DNA of 25,485 bases from Stramenopiles sp. TOSAG23-3 (taxonomy: Eukaryota > Sar), in assembly GCA_900128585.1 (NCBI GenBank), contig LT642287.1:1-25485 (forward strand), given 5' to 3'. Made by a program: the position numbers and the translations under genes. A model generated the notes under the pieces. It was given only the letters and a program-made list of their open reading frames with translations. It was not told the DNA's origin and ran no database searches. Shown here piece by piece: positions 16,848 to 25,148 of the stretch (position 1 is the stretch's first letter; the number at the start of each line of letters is the position of its first letter).

Positions 16848-19184
16848 TCAATCAAGCTCCTGGGCAATGGCCCACAAAAAGTCGTCCCTGGAGACGCCAG
16901 TCTTGCCAACCTCGCCGTTTGTGCCCGCTTCGTCGAGCAAGTGTTTGATTGCTGCTTGCTGGAAAAGATTGTAGAGGGCAGCACCGTTCATTCCTGCCGT
17001 CAATGAGCTGGCTTCTTTCATCAAGCTGTTCGTGTCAAGCACTCCGTTGCCTCTGCTCTCCCACTTGATTTGCGTCGCATACTTTGTCAGGATGTCCAAC
17101 CGTGCCTCCTCGTCCGGCAATCCCACGTGAATCACCTTGTCGAATCGACCGGGGCGCAGCAATGCTGGATCTATAAGGTCCAGACGATTGGTTGCACCCA
17201 GAACTACAATACGATTTGCAAGTATTGACCCGGAACGCTCTTCTCTCAATCCGTCCATTTCCATCATCAATTGGGCTATCATGCTGTTTCCTAACCTTCC
17301 AGATGTTTCTCGGTCCCCGAACATGGCCTGAATTTCGTCAAGAAATATCACGCAAGGACTTTTTTCATGGGCCCTGCGAAACAACTCCCCGATTGCAGCC
17401 TCGCTCGCCCCCACGTCACCTTTCATCAGACTGGAAAATGAGGCAGCTATAAACGCTGTGCCGGCGTACGATGCCACCGCTTTCGCAATCAAAGTTTTCC
17501 CTGTCCCAGGCGGCCCGTACATCAGAATTCCGCATGGGGGCAAGATCCCTGACTGCTCGAACTGTTCTGGGTACAAGAATGGCCAGACCACGGCTTCGTT
17601 TAGAACCTTCTTTATTTCCTTCAAGCCTCCCACTGAATTCCAATCGTCTTGCGAAGACCGCCTCTTCACATCGACCCCATCGCCTCCCTGCATGTTCCCT
17701 GTCAAAACGCCCTCTGTCCTTTTCGTGCGCATTGATCCGGCCCGGGACAGTCCGGTTTCGATGTCCAACCATGAAACTTCAATCTTCTCGGACGCTGGGA
17801 CACTTTTCATGGACACCTGAAGCAGCACGTGCCCAAACAACATCTGTATGTCACCGCGAGCGAAACCATTGCATCGCTTCGCCAAGTCGTTTACCACTGC
17901 GCAGTAGTCCAACTTCTCCCTGTTGCTTCCCGAGTGCACGCTGTATTTGCTGCTGTCAAAAAAGTAACTGATCGTGTCTCGCCGCTCCACGGCCGATGGC
18001 AGGGCAAGGTGGCAGTGGGTGCTGAACAGGGAAGCTGCTTCCGTCTCCAAGTTCCCCTTGCTTGTGGTTGTCCCGCAAACGAGCAAGCGAGTATTTTTCC
18101 CTTTTTCAGACTTTATCAGTGATAAACAGCGCTTCAACTCTTGAAGCGCAAACTTTCTATCGTTCAGAATAACATGGTCTGCACTCCCAAGCATTTTTTC
18201 TGAAGCCTTTTCCATGAATGGCAGAACCATGTCAATGTCTTCTAGTACGACCAAGCAGCCCCTGTTGCGTTCTACTGAGGGTCTCGCACCGCCCCCATGG
18301 CCCGTGCGCCCCCCCAGTCCGAGGACGCGCGCGCGCTTTATCGCGTTCAAAAATATGTCCCGAATGGCACGGTCGGTTTCCCCTTCGTACACTTGATTTG
18401 CGATCTTGATCATATTGATTGGAACAATCTCATACCCAAAACAGTCCCCTAGAGTTGACAACAGTTCTAACTTTCCGCTCCCGTGTACACCCGACAACAG
18501 CAGGTTCGATTTTGCGCCAGAGGGGCCCACGCTGCCATGGTCTAACCAATTCTCAAGGGTGCCCACAACGTCTGAGGATCCAAACGAACGCTTCCAGCCG
18601 ACCAATGACTCTAATTTTCTGCATTCAACATCATCTCTTGCGTCTGCATCGGAAAGGATTTCTATAAGAGTTGATACCGTCATAACACCTACTTCCACGG
18701 CTGGCGTAAAGCTCGACGCACCGTTTGGCAACGCACGCTTGCAGGTTATGCGGCAGCCCTCCGACAGAGTCCACGAGGAGCCTATTTTTACAATTTTGTC
18801 GCACAGTTTGTCGTGAATGTATTGTTCTACGTTGAAGGCCTTCGAAAGAGACGACCGGCCGCGAATGTCGAAAGACACCATACCCCAAACGTGCAACTTT
18901 AACCGTGCAAGAGAAACCTTTTTCATCTCTGCCAACGGGTCGTCGCTCAATAAGTCGCTCTCCAGCATTTTCAATGTACATTTATCTTTGCCCTGCTTCA
19001 CGTCCAACACGACGCGAGCGGCGCTCACGACCATTTTTCCTCTGTTGTAAACTTTAGCTACCTGCCCATGTTCTAGTCTATAACACTTCAAAGCCTCGAC
19101 GCCGACGTGAATTTCCGATTCGACACTTGACCGCGGCGACTTGTCTTTCCGGACCACGTTCTCAAGGAAGTACTCAACAGACAT
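16848..19184 (-). CDS. Tandem AAA ATPase (CDC48/AFG2/PEX1-like) with degenerate first domain
   Basis: The protein is 778 aa from the ATG at 19182-19184; upstream in-frame codons contain no earlier ATG. Residues 1-190 are an N-terminal region of unclear fold. D1 (about 215-470) has a Walker A-like GVHGSGKL at 232-239 with Leu in place of Thr/Ser, and a Walker B-like VVLEDID at 312-318. D2 (about 513-778) is intact: GPPGTGKT 557-564, IFLDEIQ 613-619, GATNR 663-667 and the arginine-bearing RPGRFD 677-682. Such two-ring ATPases thread or remodel proteins: AFG2-type in ribosome maturation, PEX1/PEX6 in peroxisomal receptor recycling, CDC48 in segregation. D2 features do not let me pick one subfamily. 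D1 probably binds nucleotide poorly and D2 does the work (inference). Confidence 0.85.
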   Translation of the reverse strand: MSVEYFLENVVRKDKSPRSSVESEIHVGVEALKCYRLEHGQVAKVYNRGKMVVSAARVVLDVKQGKDKCTLKMLESDLLSDDPLAEMKKVSLARLKLHVWGMVSFDIRGRSSLSKAFNVEQYIHDKLCDKIVKIGSSWTLSEGCRITCKRALPNGASSFTPAVEVGVMTVSTLIEILSDADARDDVECRKLESLVGWKRSFGSSDVVGTLENWLDHGSVGPSGAKSNLLLSGVHGSGKLELLSTLGDCFGYEIVPINMIKIANQVYEGETDRAIRDIFLNAIKRARVLGLGGRTGHGGGARPSVERNRGCLVVLEDIDMVLPFMEKASEKMLGSADHVILNDRKFALQELKRCLSLIKSEKGKNTRLLVCGTTTSKGNLETEAASLFSTHCHLALPSAVERRDTISYFFDSSKYSVHSGSNREKLDYCAVVNDLAKRCNGFARGDIQMLFGHVLLQVSMKSVPASEKIEVSWLDIETGLSRAGSMRTKRTEGVLTGNMQGGDGVDVKRRSSQDDWNSVGGLKEIKKVLNEAVVWPFLYPEQFEQSGILPPCGILMYGPPGTGKTLIAKAVASYAGTAFIAASFSSLMKGDVGASEAAIGELFRRAHEKSPCVIFLDEIQAMFGDRETSGRLGNSMIAQLMMEMDGLREERSGSILANRIVVLGATNRLDLIDPALLRPGRFDKVIHVGLPDEEARLDILTKYATQIKWESRGNGVLDTNSLMKEASSLTAGMNGAALYNLFQQAAIKHLLDEAGTNGEVGKTGVSRDDFLWAIAQELD

Positions 19185-19556
19185 CCCAAAAAAAACGGAG
19201 GGATTCACCCCATGTAAAACGAAACACTACGAATGAATGCAAATGCAATATAATCGAAGGCTGTTCAATAAGTACCATTTCCTTGTTTTATGTATACACG
19301 CACAATCTTAACCCGTTTGCAAATAAAAAATCGCTTTGTTAAATTTAATACCGATCAATTGACAATGAAACATGATTGTCAATTGGGATTTGAGCGCGTA
19401 AGAATAGTAAATAATAAAGCTCATCTCATCATCTCAGAGGATAGGCCAACAAAATAGTGTTAAATATGAGGGTTTAAAAGTCAGTCATTAAAAAAATCGG
19501 AGGAGAGCTTATTGAGTACGGCACAGGTATAATATAAATACCAGGTACAACATCAT
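19185..19556. other. Spacer between RCC1-PA and AAA ATPase genes
   Basis: This 372-bp spacer carries the AAA ATPase 5' leader and the RCC1-PA 3' flank, both on the minus strand. Just before the AAA start is a two-codon upstream ORF (ATG GGG TGA) ending at 19205. A perfect hairpin lies at 19356-19385, and TACCAGGTA at 19539-19547 is next to the RCC1-PA stop. No gene is present. Confidence 0.7.
19356..19385. promoter_or_regulatory. Perfect 11-bp hairpin with 8-nt loop
   Basis: CAATTGACAAT (19356-19366) and ATTGTCAATTG (19375-19385) are perfect reverse complements around the loop GAAACATG. It is about 170 bp upstream of the AAA ATPase start and 170 bp downstream of the RCC1-PA stop. It could be a 3'-processing or regulatory hairpin or a dyad binding site. 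The function is not shown. Confidence 0.55.
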
Positions 19557-21830
19557 CTATCCACTTGGGGCGTCCCCGTACCACTTTAAGCGTATTTTCA
19601 AATTTCCCCGCAATTCCGTCGAGAGAAGCGCCTCGTGAGAATCGTCTGACCTGCAGTTCTGGCAGCCCAACATAGCGCCGCCGTTTTCCGAGACGCTTAT
19701 GACCGGTATATTGATGCTCTTGACGCTTGCTTTTACGGGCTCTAGCGCTTTCGCGCGCATAGCTTTCGGTCCGTAGCAGCAGAAGATCATCATTGCGGCT
19801 CCCGCAGCATGCACCGCTTCTGCAATGTCGGCGAACGTGGTGGATTCTGGGAAACCATCAGCAGGACGACACACGACCACTGCTTTTCCCTGGCATTCCT
19901 CTTTGTCAAAATTCGTGTAACTGTGGGAGAGACACGTTATGTCGACCGAACGAGACGAAAAATTAGAACGGATTCCAAAGTTCTTGGCGCGTTTGCAACG
20001 AACAGATTTTCTCCAAAGTTCGCGGGGCCCGTGGCCGACGACTCGCCCTTCTAACTTTAGGCGCGGTGGCTGCACAACAGCAATTGAATACAAAGGTCCG
20101 CAGCCAATGCTGCACACGAACTGACCTGCCAGGTCTGCGAACGGTAACAGGCTTTCTTCCGCTGGACCCCGCACACCAGTCTCCTGCAAGTCGATGCCAT
20201 TGCCAAATTGCTCACTTGGAGTGCGCCCCCACACAAACACAGTCCCCCCCGACGCCAGCGCTGTCGTATGCATGCTTCCGCACGCAACGTCTTTAACTAT
20301 CAGCTGCACTCCTTCTTCGTCGCACAGTTGCACTTCTACGGGTTCGTTGATGAAAAACTTTGTTTTCTGGAGGGAGCCCGACGATCGTGGCGCCACTTGA
20401 CCGTGCTGGTTACTGCCCCACATGTACAGCCTTCCGCCTTCAAACAGGGCAGCGTAGTGCCTTTCGCCTGCCGCAATCTTGATGCATCGGGAACCCTCGC
20501 TTTCAGGGAACGCCACAGAGACGCTGTCCATGCCCCTCTTTCTGGTCGACCCCGTTTTGCGGTCCGGGCTGTTCCAGTGAACGTCACCATCGCTGTCTAA
20601 AATGAGAAAACTCCGCTCCCCGCAAACAACCTGGGCTATCCGCTGCAGTTTGCCTGACCTTTCGTCGTCGCCGCCCCTTGCCCTCCATCTCAAGGGGGGC
20701 AGCAGGTGAAACGAATCGTCCGTGCGACCTCTGATTCCTAGATTGTTTCCAATACCGTCTCGCGCATGCCGGTCGTCCTCGGACCGAAAGAAGCGATTGG
20801 TGCTATTTTTCGCGCCGTCGCCTGCGGTCGCAACTTCCCTCAAAAAGAACTCTCCCTCAACATTATTTCGCCACATCACCAAACAGTCCACCTCCTTCTC
20901 GGAATCGTCGTTCAGAAGTGCCATAGACGCAATGTTTCCATCCCCGAACGAACAGATCACGGGCTTCCTGTTCAACTTGGTGGGATACAAGGGCGTGTCG
21001 TCGAGAGAACACAGTGACAGGGGAATGCTTTCGAGCGACTGTGCCCCCCCGGAATTCTTGTACTCCAGCTCGGAGTCCGACGACACCGCGACGATCGTGT
21101 GCTCCCTCCCGCACGCAAACTCCTCTGCCTGTCCCCCATTTATGTGGCATTTCTCGAAACCCCTAGCTGTACCCGTCCCCTCCTGAAGTGCCGCGGCCCC
21201 GATTCCAACGCTGTACAAAGTCTTGTCCCGCGCTTGCAAAATAATATGCATATCCCCTGCGTCTACTTTTGACACCGTGTCCGCTTCGACCGATTTTGGC
21301 AAGGGGATCGTGAACTGGGCGTTCGACGGCACCTCGTGGTTTCCAAGGTCGTTGTTGACCGCTAGTCCGCCGCATAGGTAGGCTAAGCGACGAAATCCTG
21401 ACAAACGGCTACCCTTTCCGTCCTCTATGTTGTCCGTATTCTTGCTGGAAACCTCTACGTCGTCTGCCATCTTTCCCCACACATAAACCCCACCGTTAGC
21501 ATCGAACGATATCGAAGGCGGTGGCAATCCCTCGGATGTGCGGAACGATGGCACGCCTGACCATTTACTCTTTGCACTCACCTGTTCTGGAACTAGACCG
21601 GCGACAGCTGGGGGGGTCGCTTTTATCCCCACTGCACTTTCGGCGGACTGGCCGGCACCGCCCGTCTGCTCACCGGACATTCTATAGTTGTTATTCACAA
21701 CAGAACAGTCCGAAAGGTCCCGGGGAATATCAATACTCCTTTTTGTCCACACATATGCTTCGGGGAGTGGTACAAACGTAGCATGAATTTCATTTATTTG
21801 TGAAACATCAATCCCTTGCAACCAGTACAT
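19557..21830 (-). CDS. RCC1-like repeat protein with C-terminal PA domain
   Basis: The protein is 757 aa if it starts at the ATG at 21828-21830. The frame stays open a few codons upstream without ATG, so a missed short 5' exon is possible. A later ATG would drop YVWTKRS, which resembles an RCC1 strand. RCC1-type repeats are seen as VYVWGK (115-120), VDAGDMH (189-195), FACGREHT (238-245), VVCGERSF (401-408), IAAGERHYA (452-460) with LYMWGSNQHGQ (468-478), and VACGSMHTTA (515-524) with VFVWGR (531-536). They suggest a divergent beta-propeller. Residues about 631-735 resemble a protease-associated (PA) domain: CQGKAVVVCR, then AVHAAGAAMMIF, then INIPVISVS. PA domains bind peptides or partners. 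There is no signal peptide and no protease domain. The role is unknown; scaffold or GTPase-regulator functions are possible by RCC1 analogy. Confidence 0.8.
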   Translation of the reverse strand: MYWLQGIDVSQINEIHATFVPLPEAYVWTKRSIDIPRDLSDCSVVNNNYRMSGEQTGGAGQSAESAVGIKATPPAVAGLVPEQVSAKSKWSGVPSFRTSEGLPPPSISFDANGGVYVWGKMADDVEVSSKNTDNIEDGKGSRLSGFRRLAYLCGGLAVNNDLGNHEVPSNAQFTIPLPKSVEADTVSKVDAGDMHIILQARDKTLYSVGIGAAALQEGTGTARGFEKCHINGGQAEEFACGREHTIVAVSSDSELEYKNSGGAQSLESIPLSLCSLDDTPLYPTKLNRKPVICSFGDGNIASMALLNDDSEKEVDCLVMWRNNVEGEFFLREVATAGDGAKNSTNRFFRSEDDRHARDGIGNNLGIRGRTDDSFHLLPPLRWRARGGDDERSGKLQRIAQVVCGERSFLILDSDGDVHWNSPDRKTGSTRKRGMDSVSVAFPESEGSRCIKIAAGERHYAALFEGGRLYMWGSNQHGQVAPRSSGSLQKTKFFINEPVEVQLCDEEGVQLIVKDVACGSMHTTALASGGTVFVWGRTPSEQFGNGIDLQETGVRGPAEESLLPFADLAGQFVCSIGCGPLYSIAVVQPPRLKLEGRVVGHGPRELWRKSVRCKRAKNFGIRSNFSSRSVDITCLSHSYTNFDKEECQGKAVVVCRPADGFPESTTFADIAEAVHAAGAAMMIFCCYGPKAMRAKALEPVKASVKSINIPVISVSENGGAMLGCQNCRSDDSHEALLSTELRGNLKIRLKWYGDAPSG

Positions 21831-21880
21831 TCGAGAAGAACAATCAATTTTTAATACCAATAGTATAGTTCATAACTTAT

Positions 21881-21955
21881 AGAAGAAGAAGAAGAAGAAG
21901 AAGAAGAATGAAGAAGAAAGAAATTAAAAATTAAAAATTAAAAATTAAAATTTTT
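21881..21955. repeat. GAA array followed by AAAATT repeats
   Basis: A GAA trinucleotide array (21881-21907) is followed by GAAGAAAG and then about four TTAAAAA units to 21955. It lies just upstream of the RCC1-PA start, so it falls in the leader or promoter; on the coding strand it is a TTC-rich pyrimidine tract. Confidence 0.88.
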
Positions 21956-22132
21956 AAGAGTTGTCTCACCGTCCCACCAACCATTTTAGTGCTGTGTTCC
22001 TGTTGTAATTTAATTCTTTTTTTTTTTGACTCCTCGTTCTTCTTCTTCTTCGCCTCCCTCTCGCCTCGTAAAATATTTTAATAAATATTATAATAAAATC
22101 ATCAATAATAATAGTCCTAGTTGTTGTTGCTG

Positions 22133-22175
22133 TTCCTTTTTTCTTTCTTCTTTTTTTCCTTCTTCCTCCTCCTCT
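22133..22175. repeat. Polypyrimidine CTT/CCT tract
   Basis: Forty-three consecutive pyrimidines on the + strand, with imperfect TTC and CCT units, lie in the spacer 3' of the PhyH gene. Confidence 0.85.
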
Positions 22176-22323
22176 GCCCTCTGCTGTGGAGTGACCGAGT
22201 GACCCCATCCACTTTGAAGCATTGTGTGTGAAGAAGAATGAATGAAGAAGAATGATCTTGCCAAATGCTTCTTAAATGTTTTTTTAATTCAAAAAAAAAC
22301 ACTCTAATAACAGCACAACACCA

Positions 22324-23286
22324 CTACATTTTGCTGTTTCCCATCAACAAATTATTATGATTTTGCCGATCGTTGTTTTTGTTTTCCAAAAGTCTTCGAG
22401 GGTGCCTACCGTCTACATATCCAATGAACGGAGGAGAAACAGTCCACCCCAGCATTTCCTGAAGCTTTGTGGGTAACGTCTTTACCACCTCTCTATCCAC
22501 TCCTATCAAATGATTTTCTTGCGGTCGTAACCATGCGCTTATGAATTCTATTAAAATGCCGAGGCGGGGAGTCTTGCTATTGTTTTTTCCTCCACCATGA
22601 AGAAGAGAGCCGCGGTAAATCATGATGCTGCCGGCTTTCATTTCGCACTGTATTGCTCTTGAAGCCTCGCTCGCACCGTTTTCAGACTTTTGCAACTGGG
22701 AAACGGTGTTCTTTGCGCTTACCCCTCCCGTATTGTACGAAGCATCAAGACCGTTCGGCAAAACGTTCTTTACGGCATAGTCGTTTTCGCCACTGTACTG
22801 CCACGTGTGACTGCCTGGGTAGAGCACGGTTCCGCCGTTTTCTTTTGTAAAATCGTCGACCGCAATCATGCAGTTGATTACGATCTCATCGTGGGGTCGT
22901 GGTACTGGGTACTTACCATCGTCCCTGTGCAAAGGTTGCTCCTTCTCTCCCGGGCCGATATTGATCCCCACGGTTGAGGACAGCAGGAAGTGCTCTGAAC
23001 CAAGGACCGACGAGACAACATCCAGGACTAACGGGTCGGTGACAAAGGAATCGAACGTCCGCGTCTTGTTAAAAAGCGAATAACATCGCTGGGTTTTTCC
23101 TCCTTCAAAACGGTTTCTCCCCTTTGGAGTTTTTGGCAGCAGTTTTTTGTGAAACTCGTTTTGAATTTCTTTTATGTTTGGAAGAAAACCCTCCAAAATG
23201 CAATACCCGTGCTCACTCAACGAATCAAAAACTCTACGCCGATTAAACGGCGCCTGCAGTCGAGGCCGCACTCGGGCCGAAGACAT
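22324..23286 (-). CDS. Phytanoyl-CoA dioxygenase (PhyH) family, Fe(II)/2-oxoglutarate oxygenase
   Basis: The protein is 320 aa from the ATG at 23284-23286; codons further upstream lack an ATG. The iron triad is visible: HRD at H120-D122, distal His H230 in SLLHGGG, and the 2-oxoglutarate-binding Arg probably R241 in TPRLGI. Supporting family segments are GYCILEGFLP (27-36), NGGTVLYPGSH (150-160) and the C-terminal FIGYVDGRHPRRLL (287-300). The last three residues are SKM, which fits the peroxisomal PTS1 consensus (S/A/C)(K/R/H)(L/M). PhyH itself alpha-hydroxylates phytanoyl-CoA in peroxisomes, but the wider family hydroxylates diverse substrates, so the substrate here is open. Its leader is divergent from the dehydrogenase gene. 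Confidence 0.9.
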   Translation of the reverse strand: MSSARVRPRLQAPFNRRRVFDSLSEHGYCILEGFLPNIKEIQNEFHKKLLPKTPKGRNRFEGGKTQRCYSLFNKTRTFDSFVTDPLVLDVVSSVLGSEHFLLSSTVGINIGPGEKEQPLHRDDGKYPVPRPHDEIVINCMIAVDDFTKENGGTVLYPGSHTWQYSGENDYAVKNVLPNGLDASYNTGGVSAKNTVSQLQKSENGASEASRAIQCEMKAGSIMIYRGSLLHGGGKNNSKTPRLGILIEFISAWLRPQENHLIGVDREVVKTLPTKLQEMLGWTVSPPFIGYVDGRHPRRLLENKNNDRQNHNNLLMGNSKM

Positions 23287-24053
23287 TGCAGACACTGAAC
23301 TGCAGCAGTCCACTCCCCCCGTTGTAATTGTACAACCACTACGATATTCGAATCATAGAAATCTCGATTTCGAAACATATCAACACCAGTTGTGTATATC
23401 GTTTTAATAGTCGTTTTGAATAGTAGGAAGAATAGTCGTCTTGTTTTTTTTATCTACCATCTCTTCTTTTTTATCTAATATAATAATAATAAATAGTTGT
23501 TAAAATATATCTTTTCTTCTTCTTTTCTTCTTCTTCTATCTTTCGCAACAACCAACACTAAAAAACGATAAATTAAATTTATGTTTCATCATCAATTTTT
23601 ACATAAACACAGCATCATCATCATTCATCTCAATCCACTCAACTCAGTTGAAACTCTCAAATTGATTCGTCCTCCTCCCTCCTCGTTCTTTTACTATTTA
23701 AAATTATATAAATTAATAAAATTAAATTAATATTCTTCTTGAACTTCTTCTTCAATTTTATTATTATTTTTATCACAAAATGTTAGATGCTGTGTGATGT
23801 ATAATATTATAACTATTTATTACTACTCAAAGAAGAAAGTGTGTGGTGAATATCCCGATCCCCCCCCGACCCCTAAAGATAAAGAATGAAACGAGGAAAG
23901 CCATTCGAAGCTAAATGCTATATGTAACTAAGCGCTTAAAGAAAACGTATGCATTGTAGCCAATAGATCATTCAAATTTGTTCTTGAATAAACAATCGGT
24001 AGGCAACCCTGGTACACGCGAAGAAGTGAGAAAAGGACAAGGCAACGACAACA
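23287..24053. other. Divergent spacer between PhyH and dehydrogenase genes
   Basis: About 770 bp of AT-rich DNA should hold both promoters. It includes TTC-rich tracts near 23510-23540, ATAGTCGTTT (23407-23416) and ATAGTCGTCT (23432-23441), a C-run near 23861-23868, and an A/G-rich leader immediately before the dehydrogenase ATG. No gene is visible; the long minus-strand frame from 23928 is the antisense of the dehydrogenase. Confidence 0.7.
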
Positions 24054-25148
24054 ATGAAGAAGACCATGGCGGTGACGGGAATCGGAGCTCCACTGGAGGT
24101 TGTAAAGACTGAAGTGCCTGTCCCGAAAGGGGATCAGGTGCTGATCAAGACCACGTATGGCGGATTGTGCCACAGCGATTTGCACCAGATTGACGGGTAT
24201 TTTGATTTGGGAAACAATGCCAAGTTGGATATGGGCAAGTTCAGGAAGCTTCCGTTCGCCGTAGGACACGAAATTGAGGGCGTGGTGGTTGCTGTAGGCG
24301 AGAACGCAAAGGGGAAGGTCGCGGTTGGCCAGTCTTACGGTATTTACCCGTGGGGGGGGTGCATGAACTGTGGCGAATGCAACCGTGGCTATGAGAACAT
24401 ATGCAGCATGCCTCATGTGAATGATTTGGGCAACGGAAAAAACATGGAAGGCGGCTATTCCAGCCACGTTCTTGTGCCGCACTTCCAGTACTGCTTCGAC
24501 AAAACGGGAATCCCGGACGGGCTTGCTGCAACGTATATGTGCGCTGGCTTGACTGGGTTTTCTGCCATCAAGAAGATTGGCCCACCCCCGAACGGGCCGA
24601 AAGATATCGTGATTCTCGGGCTAGGAGGTGTCGGTATGCAGGGGTTTCAAATGGCGAAAGCGCTCAACGGGGGGGCGCCGATGGCGGTGGATTTACGGGA
24701 CGAAGCACTTGCGGTTGCACGTGCGGAGGGAGCGATAACCTTCAACGCGGCCGATAAGAAGATCGTCAAAAAGATAAGGGCAGAGACATCCAATGGGCTC
24801 GGGGTGTTTGGCGTCATCGATTTCGTTGGTGGCGACAAAACCTTCGCACTAAGCCAGCAGATCATTCGTCGAGGTGGCATCATCGTCCAAGTTGGGCTTT
24901 TGGGTGGTGCCATGAGCATGCCCCTCCCCATGTTTCCGCTGAGGGCGATGCAGATAAAGGGAACGCTCGTTGGGTCGCTGCCTGAGTGCCACGAAATGTT
25001 CGACCTGCTCCGTGCGGGAAAAATTGGCGAAATCCCGTACCACATACGTAGTATTAGAGAAGCCAACCAGGCCATTGCGGACATGAAGGCCGGGAAGCTC
25101 GTTGGTCGCTGTATCTTCAAACACGATTGGGGTGAAAGTAGTCTATAA
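24054..25148 (+). CDS. Zinc-dependent medium-chain alcohol dehydrogenase
   Basis: The protein is 364 aa, the usual length for the family. Catalytic zinc ligands are probably C39 (in GLCHSD), H72-E73 (in VGHEIEG) and C163. The structural zinc site has C103, C106, C109 and C117 in the block starting GGCMNCGEC. The Rossmann glycine motif GLGGVG is at 189-194, and D213 at the end of the second strand favours NAD over NADP. The enzyme should interconvert an alcohol and aldehyde or ketone in the cytosol. The C-terminus SSL is at best a weak, non-canonical PTS1. The overall style resembles microbial alcohol dehydrogenases, so a bacterial origin is possible but unproven. The codons are GC-rich like the neighbouring genes. 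The substrate cannot be read from the sequence. Confidence 0.92.
   Translation: MKKTMAVTGIGAPLEVVKTEVPVPKGDQVLIKTTYGGLCHSDLHQIDGYFDLGNNAKLDMGKFRKLPFAVGHEIEGVVVAVGENAKGKVAVGQSYGIYPWGGCMNCGECNRGYENICSMPHVNDLGNGKNMEGGYSSHVLVPHFQYCFDKTGIPDGLAATYMCAGLTGFSAIKKIGPPPNGPKDIVILGLGGVGMQGFQMAKALNGGAPMAVDLRDEALAVARAEGAITFNAADKKIVKKIRAETSNGLGVFGVIDFVGGDKTFALSQQIIRRGGIIVQVGLLGGAMSMPLPMFPLRAMQIKGTLVGSLPECHEMFDLLRAGKIGEIPYHIRSIREANQAIADMKAGKLVGRCIFKHDWGESSL

Larger units (their letters stand above)
21831..22323. other. Spacer between PhyH and RCC1-PA genes
   Basis: This AT- and microsatellite-rich spacer holds a GAA array (21881-21907), AAAATT-type repeats (about 21920-21955) and a polypyrimidine tract (22133-22175). 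A nine-codon upstream ORF of the RCC1-PA gene (ATG at about 21870) overlaps the leader. Minus-strand frames here are Arg/Lys low-complexity. No gene is recognised. Confidence 0.7.

Noticed and set aside
19201-19208. GTG start eight codons upstream in the AAA ATPase
   Set aside because: Nuclear eukaryotic genes rarely start at GTG, and an ATG follows at 19184.
23287-23313. GTG start nine codons upstream in the PhyH gene
   Set aside because: The ATG at 23286 precedes all conserved sequence, so there is no need for a non-ATG start.
23928-24531. Long minus-strand frames opposite the dehydrogenase
   Set aside because: They are antisense shadows of a gene with clear zinc and nucleotide-binding motifs on the + strand.
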